DNA from: Aureispira sp964404215
Lineage (GTDB): Bacteria; Bacteroidota; Bacteroidia; Chitinophagales; Saprospiraceae
DNA: 43,097 bases
Direction of reading: 5' to 3'
Assembly: GCA_964404215.1 (NCBI GenBank)
Contig: CAYOJF010000042.1
Location: forward strand, 1-43,097
Part shown: positions 1 through 8,838 of the stretch, in pieces
Position numbering within the stretch: position 1 is the stretch's first letter
Layout: each line of letters starts with the position of its first letter
Position numbers and translations under genes: made by a program
Notes under the pieces: model-generated
The model's input: the letters and a program-made list of their open reading frames with translations, nothing else
Told to the model about the DNA's origin: nothing
Databases searched by the model: none

Positions 1-80
1 TTGCTAAAAAACTAGACAAGATCTCTAATGTTGCATTTATTTATTGAATCCACCGTTAAAAAATGATGATAATTTAAATT

Positions 81-116
81 TTAAAAAAAATGGGTGGACT
101 ACTACCTCCACCCATT
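81..116 (-). terminator. Intrinsic terminator of the T9SS cargo gene
   Basis: A perfect 10-bp stem (89-98 with 107-116, sequence AATGGGTGGA and its complement) with an 8-nt loop is followed, reading on the minus strand, by eight T residues (A run at 83-90). It lies about 40 bases after the stop codon of the minus-strand gene that ends at 153. Confidence 0.85.
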
Positions 117-152
117 CACTACACTACGTTGCAATAACTACAATTGCATTTT

Positions 153-2213
153 TTATTTTTTGATAATGACTTGTTGTTTACTAAAATGTGCTGTTTTTAG
201 ACTAACATGATAGCACCCAGCTTGCCATTGATGAGTATCAATACTAAATTGCTGATTTCCCTCTTGAAGCAGTATTTTTTGTGTGTAAATGACCTGTCCT
301 AAGCTATTGGCAACAGATAGGGTAGCAGTTGCGGAAGTGGAAACCTGTACACGAGTATATATTTTTTCTCTAAAAGGATTAGGGTAGGTTAGTACCATTG
401 GTTCGTTCGAATGATGGTGCGTAATCGTTCTTAGTTCAGAGTAACGAAATTGACCATCTATATCTACCAGCTTGAGACGATAATAGTTACTACCTGTATG
501 GGGGGTAGTATGTGCCCATTGATAGGTATTAGTTGTACTTTTATTGTTTTGAGCAGTTTGTATACCAATGTCGTCAAAATGGATTCCATCCAAACTATGT
601 TCTACTACAAAGTGAGAGAGAGCTTTCTCTTGTGCTGTCTGCCATTGTAGTATACTTTCCGATTCTTTTGGAGCTACTTTGAATTCTAATAATTCTGTTT
701 CTAGTAAAATAGCATTAGCAGAAGTAGTGCCACCTACAGGCACTACGCCTGTTATTAAACCGCCTCCTGAGAAACTACTGACATCTCTAATTTCTACATA
801 ATTTTTACCATTAGCACTAGTTTGGTTGTCGATAACATTCGTTAGAGGAATACTATTGTAAACACCTTGATAATGGAGGCTGGTATTGTGATCAAAAGAA
901 TTTCCAACTGTTTTGAAAAAATAACTAGGACTATTGGTACCACCATGAGTTCCATTCCAAGCATTTCTCTGAGCTACCATGGCTATTCTTTCTGCTGGAT
1001 CATAATAAAAACGAATCCAAACAGGATCTATAATACTACCTGAGTTGAGGTCAACATTCCAATATCTACCCATCATGAATCGAGCTAATTGCAATACAGT
1101 GTTCTCTTCTTGATAAGCAGTTGTTGTAGGGCTATTATTGACGGTAATACTAGCGGTAGCTGTAAAACTATTGTTACCTAAGTTATTAGGGTCATGAGCA
1201 ATGGCAAATAGAAGCTCTTCTGGATTGGAATTATTATAGTAATAGGTCCAGTCTACCCCACTTTCGTTGATGGTACAGGAGGCATTAGAAACTGTAGTAG
1301 TATTAGTCGAAGCATATTCAGGTGCTCTGACGGTAGCCGTTACCATGGTACGAGGGCTAGACATCGGGCCACTACCACCATTATAATGTACCACTCCATT
1401 GAAATTTCGGACATTGAAGGTTAATCCAAATGGATAGGATTTGCCAACCCCCTCGTAGATCTCCATATCAGCGTTGCTTGCCAATAGATTGCCTACTGTA
1501 GTTCCTGTGGTATAAGAAGTACCTCCTCCAAAATCATTGGTAACATAAAAAGCACCTGTTTGTCCAGCAGGAATATTAACACTGAATGTGATTGGTATTA
1601 GAGTCGGGACATTGTTACCAGCACTAGTGAGTCCAGTAGTGCTTCCTAACAGTGTCCAAGCTCCTGCATTAGCTTCAAAGCCTACATGAGTTCCTGCTTT
1701 GTAATAAATCTCATAATTGGCAGTAGTACCTGCATATAGGTTGGAGGACAATTGATTGATCGTAATAGTATTGGTAGCCGTAATATCAAACATACATCCT
1801 CTTTGCCCATTATTACTATTAAATGGAGTAGATATAGTTTGAGCACCTCCTGCGGTACCTCCCACAACTTCTTCTGCCCAAAAACTAGTAGTAGTAGCAA
1901 CAGACGGGCTATAAGTATTACCAGTAGCTAACGAGGTGCCCGCTGTAGCTACATTATACCAGTTGATGGTTCCTCCTGCTGAAGGTGTGGCATTGAGTGT
2001 TGCTGTGCCTGGGGCACAAAGTACATCTCCTGAAGCTGTCGGTGCTGCTGGTGGAGCACTTCGGCTAAAGGCTACCGAGAGAGGTGTATTATTAGTAATA
2101 ATAGGAACAGAGGAAGGTTGTTTTTCTGCTAAATCATCCACTGTTTTTTGTGCTTGAATTAAAACAGGGAATAGAAAAAACACTTCTAAGAGTAGTAGAA
2201 ATTTAGTGTGCAT
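153..2213 (-). CDS. T9SS type A sorting domain-containing secreted protein
   Basis: A 686-residue exported protein of unknown specific function. An N-terminal signal peptide ends in IQAQ (about residues 1-22). Residues about 60-120 form an Ig-like segment of the kind found in Bacteroidota adhesins (Cys, then GGTINWY and ATTTSFWAEE). The middle is a beta-rich region without recognised catalytic motifs. The last 75-80 residues begin with YPNPF and end in Lys-Lys, the typical type A C-terminal sorting domain that directs export through the type IX secretion system and attachment to the outer membrane. The gene follows the hybrid sensor gene in the same direction after 138 bases and has its own terminator. 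The adjacent regulator could control it, but nothing in the sequence proves this. Family assignment is firm for the signal peptide and sorting domain, weak for the function. Confidence 0.85.
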   Translation of the reverse strand: MHTKFLLLLEVFFLFPVLIQAQKTVDDLAEKQPSSVPIITNNTPLSVAFSRSAPPAAPTASGDVLCAPGTATLNATPSAGGTINWYNVATAGTSLATGNTYSPSVATTTSFWAEEVVGGTAGGAQTISTPFNSNNGQRGCMFDITATNTITINQLSSNLYAGTTANYEIYYKAGTHVGFEANAGAWTLLGSTTGLTSAGNNVPTLIPITFSVNIPAGQTGAFYVTNDFGGGTSYTTGTTVGNLLASNADMEIYEGVGKSYPFGLTFNVRNFNGVVHYNGGSGPMSSPRTMVTATVRAPEYASTNTTTVSNASCTINESGVDWTYYYNNSNPEELLFAIAHDPNNLGNNSFTATASITVNNSPTTTAYQEENTVLQLARFMMGRYWNVDLNSGSIIDPVWIRFYYDPAERIAMVAQRNAWNGTHGGTNSPSYFFKTVGNSFDHNTSLHYQGVYNSIPLTNVIDNQTSANGKNYVEIRDVSSFSGGGLITGVVPVGGTTSANAILLETELLEFKVAPKESESILQWQTAQEKALSHFVVEHSLDGIHFDDIGIQTAQNNKSTTNTYQWAHTTPHTGSNYYRLKLVDIDGQFRYSELRTITHHHSNEPMVLTYPNPFREKIYTRVQVSTSATATLSVANSLGQVIYTQKILLQEGNQQFSIDTHQWQAGCYHVSLKTAHFSKQQVIIKK

Positions 2214-2351
2214 TTTGGATTTGGACTTGATATATTATAAAAATAGATTCAGATGATTAATAATCTACTGCAAAGTAAACTCATCGGAATATTTCTAATC
2301 GGACACATTCTCTACGAGAACGGACTTTTTAAGCTATCAAGCCCTTAAATG

Positions 2352-5300
2352 CTATGTTTTTAGGTAGTCAATCGGTTTTTTGCCATATTGTTTTTGATAT
2401 ATTTGGGAAAAATAGTGTGTATTAGAGAAACCAATTTTATGGGCTATCTCTGCTACTGTTTCATACTTTTTTTGTTCCAAAAACTGACGAGCAACATCTA
2501 ATTTGATTGCTCTAAAGTATTGGTTAGGGGTGAGTCCTGTTTTAGTTTTTATTTTTCGTCTGAGCTGGCGTTCGCTGAGATGTAAATCAGCGGCAAGTTC
2601 TAAGATACCAAATTGACTATTTCCTACTTGATTTCTCAATATTTCTTCTAATTGTTGGAGCCAATTATCCATATTGTCAGGAATAGGTGTAGTCACAGAG
2701 GGGACTATTTCTGTCGAAATGACTTCGGAGGGAGCTTCTGTTTGGAATAAGAGCCGCTGATGATAATTGTCAATAAGGTTAGCTACTCTTGCCAGTAGCT
2801 CTTGACTCGAAAAAGGTTTTTTGAGGTAGTCATCTACACCAATCCTTAGTGCATTTATTTTATCCTGTTCGTTCGCTCTGGCAGTGAGCAAAATGACAGG
2901 AATATTAAACCATTCTTTTTCTTTTTTCACAGCAGATAACAATTCGATTCCATCTAGGACAGGCATCATTACATCCGATAAAATTAAATCAGGTAACTGA
3001 TTGGTTTGCTGTAACCAGTCCAATGCAATTTGTCCATTAGCTGCGGTATGAACTGTGTAGGTAGCCTGTAGAAGATCCAATAAAAAATTAATCATATCGG
3101 TATTATCTTCTACTATCAATAAGGTTGCATTGGTAGGAGGAGATGGCAAATCTGATGGTACAAGGCCTACCTCTTCTTCAGCGACTATTGTAGAGAGTAT
3201 AGTTGGAGAATGCACAAATGGTAATTGAAGGACAAAGGTACTTCCTGTTCCAAGTGTACTCGATACTTCAATAGTACCGTCCAATAGTGTTGTTAGCTCT
3301 GAAACCAACGAAAGACCTATTCCTGTACCGGCACCACTTGTTTTATTATGATCCGACTGATAAAAACGATCAAAAATAAAAGGCAAATCTTTAGCGGGAA
3401 TACCATTTCCTTCATCTTGTAAACGAATTTGTAGCATTACCTTTTCTTGTTGGTATATTTTTTTGATTTGTAGGAATATATGCCCATTAGTAGAGGTATG
3501 TTTTAGAGCATTAGAGAGTAGGTTGGTTATTATTTTTTCTAATTTATTCGAATCTAATTCCAGTTTTAATTTCCGATCCAACTGATAGTCTAGTCGTAAG
3601 GCTATTCCTTTGATCTCAGCTTGTGGCTCAAATTGTGTTAAAATAGCTTGGATAAAAGAAAATAGGGCGGTAGATTCTAATGTGATTGGTATTTTTTTAG
3701 CATCTAATTTGGAGAGTAGCAATATTTCTTCTATCAATCCCTGCAACTTGATTCCATTTCGCTGCACCATACTTAGTGTTGCCGTAATTTTGTTCCAGTC
3801 TTCCCCATAGTGTTTTTCTAGGATAGCACTAATGGGGCCGATCATTAAGGTTAGAGGTGTTCTTAATTCGTGAGAAATATTAGCAAAAAATCTAGATTTG
3901 ACTTGATCTAGCTCTTTTAGCTCTTTGGCCTGCTTGGCAATAACTCCTGTACGTTCTTCTACTTTCTGTTCTAGGAGTAGTTTTTGTTGATTTAATTTAG
4001 TTTCTCTCCATTTAGCATAAATCAAAAAAACTAGGAGTACCAACAGGGTAATCAACAACCAAAAAACGCCTGTCAAATAGAAAGGCTGTTTTACATTTAT
4101 TGGAATGCGTAGAATTTTGGCCTTACTATCGGCATAGTTACTTTCTTTGATGAGTAAGGTGTATTGCCCTGCAGAGAGATTATTGATACGAAGCTTATTG
4201 GAGTTGAAATAAATCCAATCTTGATCTAGCCCTTCTATTTTATAAGCATAGCGGTCGTTACGATTCCCTACAAAATCAAGGGGTGAAAATTCTAAGATGA
4301 AAAACTTGTCGGTATGAGTTAAGGTGATTTCTTTTTTTTGCAATAACTCTTGAGTTTGGTCAATTAATTTACCAAACTGAGTGTCAAAATATTGGTATCG
4401 AACAAGCTGTATGGGATTACTGTAGGTATCATCTATCAAAAAATCTTTGGGGGCAAGTCTTACAATTCCATTGATTCCCCCAAAGTACAGAATTCCATTA
4501 GTTGCTTTGTAGAAGGAAGTATGATTGAATTCCTCATGAGGTATTCCATCAGATGGCTGAAATACTCGAAACAAGCCCGTTTGACGATCATGTCTAGCTA
4601 AACCATAATCGGTTGACATCCATAAATAACCATAGTCATCTTCCTGAATAGTATAAACAATATTGTGTGGAAGCCCTTGCTGTTTGGTATATTGTTTAAC
4701 AGAGTTATCCTTCAGATTGAGTCGAATGATACCACCACCTTTTGTACTTAACCAGAGGATGTTTTCGCTTTCTGGATAAATATGTAAAATATGTTCATGG
4801 GGAAGAGGAATGTGTTGAATAACTTTCCCCGTTTTTTTATTGTCCAATAGGTAGAGTCCAGTACTACTCGCAATCCATAATCCTCTCGAACATTCTTGGA
4901 TGAAATTGATAATAGAACGAGACAAGGAAGGGAATTGTCCATATTGGTTAAAAGTCTGGATCAAAGTATCATGAGGCGATAAATAATTGAGACCATTGGA
5001 TCTTCCAATCCATACTACACCCACACTATCTTGATAGATAGCCCAAGATAGTCCGTTTCTTACAAATTGATTAGAGGAATCAAGGTGGACTTCTTTTTCT
5101 TCTAAAAAAATAGTTCGATCGGAAAGATTTGACTTATTAATTTTAGTCACCTGATTGAATAGCCCTTCTCCACTCATCCAGATAGATTTCCCATCAATAC
5201 TATTACTCATGGATATTCCATGTTTTCCAAGGAATTGACTTTCTTTCGTGATCGTATTATACTTGATTTGATAGTCGGCATAAGAATTATAGATTAAGAA

Positions 5301-6401
5301 ACTATCTTGCTTGATACCCATAATACCTCTACCTGAATATCCTTCTAGGATGGTCTCAAATTTATTTTTTTGTATACTAATTTTGAAGATTCCTTTTGGT
5401 GAGACTGCTAACCAAATATTACCTTGTCTATCTTGAAAAAAGTCTGAGATAGCGGATCGTCTGTCATGTGGGATAGTATAGGTATATAGATTGTGATGGA
5501 GACTATCCATTAAGACAAAGGCTTTTTTGGATTTAAAAATAAAGTTCTTTTTATTTTTTTGAGGCAATAGTACATTGCGGACTTTTCCATCAGGTAGATT
5601 TTGTAGCCAATCTAGAGTATCACTATAGATCAGCTCTCTAGTGGATAGATTCCAGGTCAAAAATGTGTTTAAGTCATATAGATTATTGAGTTCAAGTTGA
5701 ATAGAATGAGGAGTGTTTTCTAGAGAAAAGTCAACGAAGTCGTCAGGTCTTAGTGTTACTTCAATAGTATCTATTATTTCCCATTGTTTAGTGGTTGCTA
5801 TCAATCGGTGTCCAGCATGTATCCAATTATATTGTTTTCCTAAATGAATATTATTGATTCTACCCTTTAGGGGGTCTCTATATAGTAGTTGTAATGTTTT
5901 GTTACCTTGATAAATATAAATTTCTCCATTGATTGTCGCAAGGTATAGCTGATCATTTACACTATACATATTATGGATATCCTTGATCGGAATAGGAAGA
6001 TTTTTGCCTAGAAAATCTTCTAAGCGTTGGACTTGGAAGGTTTTAGGGTTGATAATGTCAATTCCTCCATAATATCTTCGTACCATAGTGTTGGTATAGT
6101 ACCCTACCCAAAGATAGCCATCAGGGCCAGTGGAGAGATGCCGAATTAGATTGCTCTGAAGAGTATCTTTTTCTTGCGTCATTACCCTAAAGCTGTAACC
6201 ATCGTATCGATTAAGTCCATATTTGGTCCCAAACCACATAAAACCTTGTTGATCTTGTGCAATAGAGTAGACAAAACGATTGGAAAGACCCTCATCTACC
6301 GAAAATTTTTCTGTATGATAGAGATAGTCTTGTGCTTGTAGTGGGGGGCTACTTAGCAGGAGCACTATTAGGACGATATGTAAGCGAAAATGAAAATACA
6401 T
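2352..6401 (-). CDS. Hybrid two-component system histidine kinase/response regulator (HTCS) with AraC output domain
   Basis: A 1349-residue one-protein two-component system. Order of domains: signal peptide ending LQAQ; two-component regulator propeller repeats through about residue 690 (many units such as QGFMWFGTKYGLNRYDG and NIWLAVSPKGIFK); a Y_Y_Y domain (about 700-770); one membrane helix at about 777-798; a coiled linker; HisKA with the phospho-acceptor His844 in ISHELRTP; an HATPase domain with DEGNGIP and GIGLSLV; a receiver domain with phospho-acceptor Asp1143 in LSDVMMP and a conserved Lys in KKPF; and a C-terminal AraC-type helix-turn-helix (about 1250-1349). The periplasmic propeller is expected to sense a ligand and the cytoplasmic part to activate transcription. 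In Bacteroidetes such proteins often control polysaccharide loci, but no SusC/SusD or glycoside hydrolase genes are present here, so the target is unknown. All key residues are present. Confidence 0.95.
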   Translation of the reverse strand: MYFHFRLHIVLIVLLLSSPPLQAQDYLYHTEKFSVDEGLSNRFVYSIAQDQQGFMWFGTKYGLNRYDGYSFRVMTQEKDTLQSNLIRHLSTGPDGYLWVGYYTNTMVRRYYGGIDIINPKTFQVQRLEDFLGKNLPIPIKDIHNMYSVNDQLYLATINGEIYIYQGNKTLQLLYRDPLKGRINNIHLGKQYNWIHAGHRLIATTKQWEIIDTIEVTLRPDDFVDFSLENTPHSIQLELNNLYDLNTFLTWNLSTRELIYSDTLDWLQNLPDGKVRNVLLPQKNKKNFIFKSKKAFVLMDSLHHNLYTYTIPHDRRSAISDFFQDRQGNIWLAVSPKGIFKISIQKNKFETILEGYSGRGIMGIKQDSFLIYNSYADYQIKYNTITKESQFLGKHGISMSNSIDGKSIWMSGEGLFNQVTKINKSNLSDRTIFLEEKEVHLDSSNQFVRNGLSWAIYQDSVGVVWIGRSNGLNYLSPHDTLIQTFNQYGQFPSLSRSIINFIQECSRGLWIASSTGLYLLDNKKTGKVIQHIPLPHEHILHIYPESENILWLSTKGGGIIRLNLKDNSVKQYTKQQGLPHNIVYTIQEDDYGYLWMSTDYGLARHDRQTGLFRVFQPSDGIPHEEFNHTSFYKATNGILYFGGINGIVRLAPKDFLIDDTYSNPIQLVRYQYFDTQFGKLIDQTQELLQKKEITLTHTDKFFILEFSPLDFVGNRNDRYAYKIEGLDQDWIYFNSNKLRINNLSAGQYTLLIKESNYADSKAKILRIPINVKQPFYLTGVFWLLITLLVLLVFLIYAKWRETKLNQQKLLLEQKVEERTGVIAKQAKELKELDQVKSRFFANISHELRTPLTLMIGPISAILEKHYGEDWNKITATLSMVQRNGIKLQGLIEEILLLSKLDAKKIPITLESTALFSFIQAILTQFEPQAEIKGIALRLDYQLDRKLKLELDSNKLEKIITNLLSNALKHTSTNGHIFLQIKKIYQQEKVMLQIRLQDEGNGIPAKDLPFIFDRFYQSDHNKTSGAGTGIGLSLVSELTTLLDGTIEVSSTLGTGSTFVLQLPFVHSPTILSTIVAEEEVGLVPSDLPSPPTNATLLIVEDNTDMINFLLDLLQATYTVHTAANGQIALDWLQQTNQLPDLILSDVMMPVLDGIELLSAVKKEKEWFNIPVILLTARANEQDKINALRIGVDDYLKKPFSSQELLARVANLIDNYHQRLLFQTEAPSEVISTEIVPSVTTPIPDNMDNWLQQLEEILRNQVGNSQFGILELAADLHLSERQLRRKIKTKTGLTPNQYFRAIKLDVARQFLEQKKYETVAEIAHKIGFSNTHYFSQIYQKQYGKKPIDYLKT

Positions 6402-6632
6402 AGACTAAAAGTAATGAAATATCAACGAGTACGAAATAGATTTGTGTAGCTAATTTGAGAACGAGCACGAACAGGGATTAATTTGGTGATGAAAAAGAGC
6501 TGCAACTTTTTAAATTTTCCATTGTTAGTGAATTTTGCATGGGTAAAGGAAATTCTACTTTTTTTATGAAAAAAAAAATGCCTATCTTACCTAACGAACA
6601 TTTATTCACATTTTTTATTTAAACTATTTATT

Positions 6633-7112
6633 ATGACTTTCAAGAGTTTTTTAACTACGAGCTTAATGTTATTAGTATTCTCTATCGCGTTCACATCTTG
6701 TGAAACAGAAGCGGATCTAAAAGAATCTACTTATAACTATTCTTTCCACACTGCTTACGCAGGAACACACGGAGCTTTGTCTGCCAAGATGACACTGAAT
6801 GAGATGTCTGACGGAACTACTAAAATAACAGTAGAGCTAGACGGGACAGAGAATGGTGATAAATATATCATGCATGCTCACGATGCAGACACTGCTGCTG
6901 TTGGGGGATACGATACTGCACCAAACATGACTGTATTGGCTACAGATGTAACTGCTACAGGTACAACTGCGACAGTAGAATTTACAAGTACAATGAGTTA
7001 TGAAGCATTGACAACTAGTTATGACGGATTTTATGTAATCCATGATTCTAAGCAAGCTGTTAATCCAAGTGATCCTACAACATTTTTAGTATTAGGAGCA
7101 TTTGCTAGATAA
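6633..7112 (+). CDS. Small lipoprotein with CHRD-like beta-sandwich domain
   Basis: A 159-residue protein with a lipoprotein signal (hydrophobic segment then AFTSC, Cys at residue 23), so it is probably anchored in a membrane and exposed outside the cytoplasm. The remainder is a compact beta-rich domain with a HAHDAD motif and a terminal ...DGFYVIHDSKQ segment; this pattern resembles CHRD or Cu/Zn-superoxide-dismutase-like beta-sandwich proteins. The likeness is by eye and is not proof of metal binding. The gene stands alone, divergent from the hybrid regulator (231 bases between the starts) and closed by a strong terminator, which separates it from the trp leader. Confidence 0.7.
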   Translation: MTFKSFLTTSLMLLVFSIAFTSCETEADLKESTYNYSFHTAYAGTHGALSAKMTLNEMSDGTTKITVELDGTENGDKYIMHAHDADTAAVGGYDTAPNMTVLATDVTATGTTATVEFTSTMSYEALTTSYDGFYVIHDSKQAVNPSDPTTFLVLGAFAR

Positions 7113-7138
7113 GCAATAAGGGAATTTATTTTCTTAGA

Positions 7139-7178
7139 TAGGAGTCATATAATTTATTATGTGGCTCCTATTTTTTTT
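7139..7178 (+). terminator. Intrinsic terminator after the CHRD-like lipoprotein gene
   Basis: A 14-bp stem (7139-7152 with 7157-7170; two G-U pairs in the RNA) and a 4-nt loop are followed by eight T residues (7171-7178). It lies 26 bases after the stop codon and insulates the trp leader from upstream transcription. Confidence 0.9.
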
Positions 7179-7197
7179 GAAAAAATGAATCGAAAGC

Positions 7198-7228
7198 TTG
7201 CTTCTTTGAGGAGAATAGCTAATATTTG
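7198..7228 (+). promoter_or_regulatory. Possible Bacteroidota-type promoter of the trp operon
   Basis: A TTG at 7198-7200 and AATATTTG at 7221-7228 resemble the Bacteroidota TTG/TAnnTTTG promoter with a 20-base spacer; the -7 element has one mismatch in its first base. It falls in the short gap between the upstream terminator and the Trp-rich leader, where a trp promoter is expected. Transcription would start at about 7232-7236, very close to the preferred leader ATG at 7233, so either the leader is nearly leaderless or the true promoter lies elsewhere. Confidence 0.3.
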
Positions 7229-7232
7229 TTCC

Positions 7233-7319
7233 ATGCAAAACAATAATTCTATATCAAATAACACATTTACCACCATTCAACAATGGTGGTGGGCTACTTC
7301 GTTAAGCGAAAGTAGTTAA
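7233..7319 (+). CDS. trpL: trp operon leader peptide (28 residues, Trp-Trp-Trp)
   Basis: A short frame reads M-Q-N-N-N-S, continues through TFTTIQQWWWATSLSESS and stops at 7317-7319. It carries three consecutive Trp codons (TGG at 7284-7292), which is striking because Trp is the rarest amino acid in most proteins. The frame sits between two intrinsic terminators and directly before trpE. An in-frame ATG at 7185 would give 44 residues and a TTG at 7206 a 37-residue form; I prefer 7233 because it lies nearest the Trp codons, but the start is not certain. Its role is regulatory: ribosome stalling at the Trp codons when charged tRNA-Trp is scarce. Confidence 0.8.
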   Translation: MQNNNSISNNTFTTIQQWWWATSLSESS

Positions 7320-7398
7320 GTGTCTTTGTATAGGTAGTCAATCGTTATTGCAGTACAATAGAACTTGCAAATCTTTCGCGGATTTGCAAGTTTTTTTT
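7284..7398 (+). promoter_or_regulatory. trp transcription attenuator (1:2, 2:3 and 3:4 pairings)
   Basis: Three mutually exclusive pairings can be drawn. Pairing 1:2: CTACTTCG at 7294-7301, right after the Trp codons, with CGAAAGTAG at 7307-7315 (one bulged A). Pairing 2:3, the antiterminator: GCGAAAG at 7306-7312 with CTTTCGC at 7373-7379 (7 perfect pairs), possibly helped by AAGT 7318-7321 with ACTT 7363-7366. Pairing 3:4: the terminator stem 7362-7373 with 7381-7392. A ribosome stalled on the Trp codons would cover strand 1, freeing strand 2 to capture strand 3 and allow read-through into trpE. A ribosome reaching the stop codon at 7317 would cover strand 2 and let the terminator form. This is the classical enteric logic, found here by hand pairing and not by energy calculation. 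Confidence 0.8.
7362..7398 (+). terminator. Attenuator terminator upstream of trpE
   Basis: A perfect 12-bp stem (AACTTGCAAATC 7362-7373 with its complement 7381-7392), a 7-nt loop TTTCGCG and eight T residues (7391-7398) end 29 bases before the trpE start. A terminator this strong placed between leader and first gene only makes sense if it is conditional. Confidence 0.92.
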
Positions 7399-7427
7399 AT
7401 GTCCCTATGTGAACTAACTCTGAAATT

Positions 7428-8834
7428 ATGGAAAAGAAAATTAAGATTAAAACACTAGTCAAAAAACAGCTAGCAGACTTACAAACTCCTGTTGGTCTTT
7501 ATCTGAAATTACGAGATCAATTCTCTAATTGTATTTTATTGGAAAGCTCCGACTATCATAGCAAGGAAAATAGTTTTTCTTTCATTGGTGTAGAGCCTAT
7601 AGCGACATTATTGATAGAGAGGGGGCATTTGAAGTACAATTTGCCCCATACTAAGAGTCTGTTGGTCACAGTAGATCGCAAAACAGATGTAGCGGAAATT
7701 TTACAATCGTTTTGTCAGCAATTTCACTTTGAAGGGGCTAAAGCCTACCAAAAATATAATGGCTTATTTGGTCATACTAATTTTGATGCCGTACAGTATT
7801 TCGAGTCAATAGAATTAACAGAAGGAAAAAAACAAAACCAGTTACCTGACTTACGCTATTCTGTTTATCGATTCATTATTGTAATGAATCATTTTACGAA
7901 CGAAATGTATTTTTTAGAAAACTTGCTAGAAGGAGATCGAAGTCGTCTTTCAGAGTTAGAGGGATATCTCAAAAAATCTACTTTAGCAACTTTTAGTTTT
8001 GATCGAAAAGGGCAGAAAACTAGCAATTTGACCGATAAACAATTTGAACACCTAGTTCAAAAGGGAAAAGAGCACTGTGCAAAGGGAGATGTTTTTCAAC
8101 TGGTATTGTCACGTCAATTTCAACAAAAGTTTAAGGGAGACGAATTTAATGTTTATCGTGCTTTACGCTCTATTAATCCCTCACCATATTTATTCTACTT
8201 TGATTATGGAACATACAAATTATTTGGTTCTTCTCCCGAAGCTCAGATTGTGATTCAAGATAAAATAGCAACGATTACTCCCATTGCAGGGACTTATAGA
8301 CGGACTGGTGATGACCTAATTGATGAAGAAAGAGCCAAGGCATTGAGAGCGGACCCAAAAGAAAATGCAGAGCATGTTATGCTAGTGGATCTAGCTAGGA
8401 ATGATTTGAATCGACATACTCAAAATGTAACGGTTTCGGAATATAAACAAATCCAGTTTTATAGCCATGTTATTCATTTGGTCTCTAAGGTACAAGGTAA
8501 AATGAATGAAAATGGGAATGTATTTCGTGTTTTTGGAGATACATTTCCTGCCGGAACACTATCTGGAGCTCCCAAATATAAAGCCTTGGAACTTATTGAC
8601 CAATACGAAAATCAAAATAGAGGATTTTATGGTGGGGCAATTGGTTTTTTTAACCCAACAGGGATGTTAAACCAAGCAATCATGATACGTTCGTTTATGA
8701 GTCACAATAATACTTTGTATTCTCAAGCAGGAGCTGGGATTGTGATCGACTCTATTCCTCAGAAAGAACGAGAGGAAGTCACCAATAAACTTTTAGCCTT
8801 AGAAAAAGCCTTAGAATTGGCTGAAAAACTATAA
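7428..8834 (+). CDS. trpE: Anthranilate synthase component I
   Basis: A 468-residue TrpE that makes anthranilate from chorismate using ammonia delivered by TrpG; first step of tryptophan synthesis, cytoplasmic. The N-terminal part carries LLES at residues 37-40, the motif that in characterised TrpE binds Trp for feedback inhibition, so allosteric control probably operates in addition to attenuation. The C-terminal chorismate-binding domain has NPSPYLFYFDYG, GSSPE, PIAGTYRR, DPKENAEHVMLVDLARND and PAGTLSGAPK (from residue 374). The LLES motif and the adjacent trpG favour TrpE over the folate enzyme PabB. It is the first structural gene of the operon, 29 bases after the attenuator, and trpG follows after four bases. 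Confidence 0.97.
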   Translation: MEKKIKIKTLVKKQLADLQTPVGLYLKLRDQFSNCILLESSDYHSKENSFSFIGVEPIATLLIERGHLKYNLPHTKSLLVTVDRKTDVAEILQSFCQQFHFEGAKAYQKYNGLFGHTNFDAVQYFESIELTEGKKQNQLPDLRYSVYRFIIVMNHFTNEMYFLENLLEGDRSRLSELEGYLKKSTLATFSFDRKGQKTSNLTDKQFEHLVQKGKEHCAKGDVFQLVLSRQFQQKFKGDEFNVYRALRSINPSPYLFYFDYGTYKLFGSSPEAQIVIQDKIATITPIAGTYRRTGDDLIDEERAKALRADPKENAEHVMLVDLARNDLNRHTQNVTVSEYKQIQFYSHVIHLVSKVQGKMNENGNVFRVFGDTFPAGTLSGAPKYKALELIDQYENQNRGFYGGAIGFFNPTGMLNQAIMIRSFMSHNNTLYSQAGAGIVIDSIPQKEREEVTNKLLALEKALELAEKL

Positions 8835-8838
8835 AACT

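Noticed and set aside
2361..7344. Identical 14-base sequence TAGGTAGTCAATCG at 2361-2374 and 7331-7344
   Set aside because: In a 43-kb window a few exact 14-base matches are expected by chance; one copy is coding sequence of the HTCS C-terminus and no flanking similarity exists.
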